In this document: piece after piece, positions 60,879 through 64,000 of the stretch
Layout: every line of letters begins with the position of its first letter
Numbering within the stretch: the first letter of the stretch is position 1
Source of the DNA: Breviolum minutum Mf 1.05b.01
Taxonomy: Eukaryota > Sar > Dinophyceae > Suessiales > Symbiodiniaceae
Direction of reading: 5' to 3'
Assembly: GCA_000507305.1 (NCBI GenBank)
Contig: DF240142.1
Span: forward strand, 1 to 64,000
DNA length: 64,000 bases
Notes under the pieces: generated by a model
Database searches by the model: none
What the model was told of the DNA's origin: nothing
The model's input: the letters and a program-made list of their open reading frames with translations, nothing else
Program-made: the position numbers and the translations under genes

Positions 60879-63022
60879 GGTACGCATCTTGATGTTGACA
60901 CTGGCTCTTGGAAAAGGTACTTTGACACAAAGTGCAGGGAGGTCAGAAGGCAGTGGACAAACGAGAAGCTTCTTGGAACAAAATGCTTGGAGTGTTGTAC
61001 TCTCAGCCAAGTCGCTTTCTTACTTTCTTTTTCTATGTATCTGTTTCTATCTCTTTTTTATCTCTTCTCATCTCTTTTTACCCAGGACGGTCTTGGTTCT
61101 GAAATGTTTGAATTGGCATTGACCGCACCAACTTTTCGACGCCAAGGTTCTGCGGCATTGACTCTAATCTAGGAGACCTGTTTCGTCTAGACTGTAGGTG
61201 TTGTGTTGTAAAGGCATCACTGGTTTCGTGGGATTCCAACACGTCCACTTTGAAGCAGATGACCAGGAGAATGGCTACTTGAGGGGAATGAGGAGCAGGA
61301 TCATTCTGATAAAGCCGCGTCTGAACTGCCCATGGCTGCTTGTGGCAAGCAGTGCAAGCAAGACTTGTTGACACGCATGCATTTCGGTTCATTTGCTACA
61401 TTTTTGGCGGAATTTGTGTTTCTTTTTTGATTACTAACTGAGGTTGACAGGGATGGTTCGATCCAACGAGAAGATGAAGTTGCAGGATCTCAAGATGTTA
61501 AAGGTTTGATTTCTCTTTGACTGTTACGTTTAGTCTTTTTCCATCTTTTTCCGTTTCTCAAAAATCATCAACACGACAACTTGTTGCAATTCATTGACCT
61601 TGTGGCTTTGTGTCCATCCAGGAACCTTTCGGATGCTCTTGCCTTCACGTCTGAACGCAGAGATCTCGACGGAAGTCCTGGAAATCTTACAGTCCTCTGC
61701 ACATCGGCTTGTATTCCAAGCAGATGTAGCCATCAAGGCGTGAAAAGTGAAAACTACGATGTTCGAGACATTTCGAGACATCTGAAAACATTTTCGTGGC
61801 GCCGTTAGAAGTGTCAGGTGGCCTTACGCAGCGGTTGGTTGGAACAAGGGACGTTGCCATCCATGGTGATGTCCCAAAAAGACTTGGACGAACTAGCTAA
61901 AAGGCCATAGCCACAGATGTTCACAGTGATGATTTGGATGAGGGACATCTTTAAAAATTGTCCTTTGTCAGGTTTTGCTGGAAGAATGCGGCATCAGTGC
62001 AAATCCCAGGATCTCCACATCGGGCGAGCTTTATGATGTCATCAAGTCGACTTTGCAGAATTACTATCCACATTGGCCGCCACTTGGACGAATTTGTGAA
62101 TCTACTGGATCATACTTGTCCACACCAGGAAATCAGGCCTTTACTATGACGTTGACAATCAGTGCACTCAGCTTGTTGCTTCATCATTCTTCATTGGTTG
62201 GAAGTATTGGGAATCCAATCCTTCTGCTTGTTCTGAGGATATTTGCCAGGTCTTTTTGAAAAAGCAAAGGATTTGCTGGATGCTTCCACAATTTTTGTGG
62301 GTCCAGCTGGTTCCGGGAAGACGACCATCCTACGCGACATTGCCATGAACCTGGCACCGCGGCTTCAGGTGCCATGAGCTTGACATGCCGTACATTTTGA
62401 AACTTGAAGAATTCTACAATATGCTGCCAAAATATTGTGAAAAATGGTTGCTGGAGGTCTTGGTTGTTGACTTTCTCGGTCACTTAGCCGACCTTCATCT
62501 CCACCATTCAGATCTTGCCTATGTTGCTTCCTGTGGCGTAGCGAGCCAAGTGCAAAGATTGCGTGAAGCCATTGATGACCATCTTCCCGAGGTGGATGGG
62601 GGTGGAGTTTGGGACCGATTTAAGGTGTCTTTTTCAACAGCGAAAGCAAGGGGATTCTTGCCATTTGTGTCCGCCGTTTGTGCCGTTTCCAGGTCATTAT
62701 TGCCGAGTTCTCTGATACATATGAAGCTTTGCAAGCAGGGCGAGTATGCGAAGAAGCCGGCGTTCGGTTGCTTTGTTCTGTACGGAGCAAGCTGGGCTTC
62801 TTGGTGGAGGCCTTTGTGCATGTCTATAAAGGTCCACGAAATGCCCGGGATCTGGCTTGCTCCACTTTCCCGTTTGCATCTGTCGTGGTGCTTTCGAGGC
62901 AAGTCGAAGAGTGGGAGGTGTATCCTGATGCTCCTGCAGAGGTTTGCCGTATGGGGGAAGCTCGTCTCCCGAGATGCGCCTTGCACCACAGCGCAGCCAC
63001 CGAAGCGACAGCTGTGCCGTGA
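60879..63022 (+). CDS. SpoIIIAA/Ycf45-like P-loop ATPase domain, seven exons
   Basis: Exons 60879-60991, 61451-61503, 61622-61737, 61972-62161, 62250-62368, 62457-62591 and 62693-63022 join without a phase conflict and end at TGA 63022. Introns are 88-460 bp; all are GT-AG except 61738-61971, which is GC-AG. The spliced product follows the SpoIIIAA/Ycf45 ATPase order: an N-terminal LLPSRLNAEI helix, the Walker A GPAGSGKTT (62250-62368), a VLVVDF strand, the helix LREAIDDHLPE joined to VIIAEFSDTYEALQAGRV, and the terminal strand with WEVYPD. In the family the Walker B is normally V-I-V-D-E-I; here the Asp is Ala (IIAEF). The family's TAHG motif is also replaced (SVRS). Ycf45 is a plastid/cyanobacterial protein of uncertain role; nuclear copies are known in algae. 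Confidence 0.75.
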
Positions 63023-64000
63023 CAAGGCTTTGGCGTGAATCGCAAGGAGAGAAGTGACCCGTTGCACAACGTGGTGGCGACTTTGTGCTGTGAAGAGACA
63101 GATCTTCTGCAATCTCCCAGATCAAACAGCGTAGCATTGAATCCCTATCACCTTGCTTTTCTTGGTGATGTTCTTACTTTGCAACCCCCATCTATCTTCA
63201 AGAGATGAGACCGAGCGGGTGCGAGAGCAGGAACGAGAAGGATGCCATGGTTTCGGATGGCCTTAAGGGGCCCTGAACAAAAAGTCGTGCTATGATACGA
63301 AGATGTGCACACAACAGACTTTTGCAAACAACAGCATCCAGGATGTTAGTGTTTAGTACGATTGATGTTCACAACTAAGTGTTTATGTCTCTGGTCTGAG
63401 CATTTGACCAAGATCTCTATGTTTTCGCAGTGAGGCGTAGGCATGCGGCATAGGCAAGAATTGTGTTTTCATGATACTTTCATGTTTGCTTGTGCAGCCA
63501 TTGCTGGGGTCAATGCTTGCATTCAAAGTTTGCTGATCTAAAATGTCCCAGTGCGGAACCCAGCTTTGATCAAACTGTTTGGTGTATGTCAGTCTCGGCA
63601 AACGTGTTTTTTTTGTCCTGATTGCTCAGAAGTGGACGAATGTCATTGCATGTTGTGGCCTTAGCTGGTGTCCAATCATTTGCAGATTCCGCGGCTGAGC
63701 TTTAAAAGCACCTGGAAAGATCTAATGTTTGCTTTGTTTGCTTGATCGAAATGACTGAAATTCGAAATTCACAATCGATTGAAGGTTCCTTCCACAAACA
63801 TGGCGGTGATCACGCCCTTCCAGAGGCGGAAGAAAAGAGCAAAAAAGCAAACAACAAGGATAAAACCACAAACATCTTGAAAACACACCACTTTTTTTTT
63901 TGCAAAAAAAGTAAATCCGAATTGTTTTTCATTGAGATGAAAATATACAAGGCAAAGTAGACATTTTCCCGGTAGGAACAGATTTTTCCAAAACACGTTT
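63023..64000. other. Downstream of the ATPase exons, no gene recognised
   Basis: After the TGA at 63022 I see only short frames and A-rich runs near 63890. It could be 3' untranslated or intergenic sequence. Confidence 0.4.

Overview
The window looks like nuclear DNA of a dinoflagellate, probably a Symbiodiniaceae-type genome. The evidence is: degenerate tandem copies of the dinoflagellate spliced-leader sequence (37758-37806), introns with GA and GC as well as GT donors, a Ty1/copia element of the dinoflagellate type, many short exons in long AT-leaning introns, abundant microsatellites, and palindromic short repeats. No bacterial operon, rRNA or convincing tRNA gene was seen. Two N bases (25764 and 35904) lie inside microsatellites and are probably assembly gaps. 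There is no transcript evidence, so all multi-exon models are inferred from reading frame, splice-like boundaries and phase.

Left part (about 1.6-36 kb). Almost all protein-like reading frames are on the minus strand, as short blocks bounded by AG and GT/GA. The best-resolved gene runs from about 27754 down to 24095, with five exons, four of them joined in compatible phase, and encodes a cysteine-rich protein of unknown function. Other blocks are scattered from 1.6 to 35.8 kb and probably belong to one or more long minus-strand genes. Introns hold microsatellites and at least three families of short inverted-repeat elements.

Middle (37.7-49.4 kb). A nearly intact 10.2 kb LTR retrotransposon lies on the minus strand (38659-48814). 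Its LTRs are about 99.6% identical. It has an initiator-Met-tRNA-like primer site, a polypurine tract, and one open polyprotein of about 2515 aa (gag, protease, integrase, RT, RNase H, plus a C-terminal methyltransferase-like domain). A second ORF lies between pol and the 3' LTR. Just outside the left LTR are three tandem spliced-leader relics on the minus strand; a weaker set lies outside the right LTR.

Right part (55.2-63.0 kb). Coding turns to the plus strand. A series of exons encodes winged-helix-like repeats with Cys/His clusters, then further repeat modules, a possible RNA-binding segment, and a P-loop ATPase domain of the SpoIIIAA/Ycf45 type. Exon phases allow the blocks from 58624 to 63022 to be one gene; 55227-57742 may be its 5' part. 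Two lesions (a 1-nt frameshift near 56150 and a 14-bp duplication at 60471) interrupt the frame, so this copy may be a pseudogene or carry sequence errors. The 49-55 kb interval between minus-strand and plus-strand coding is a divergent strand switch with no recognisable gene.
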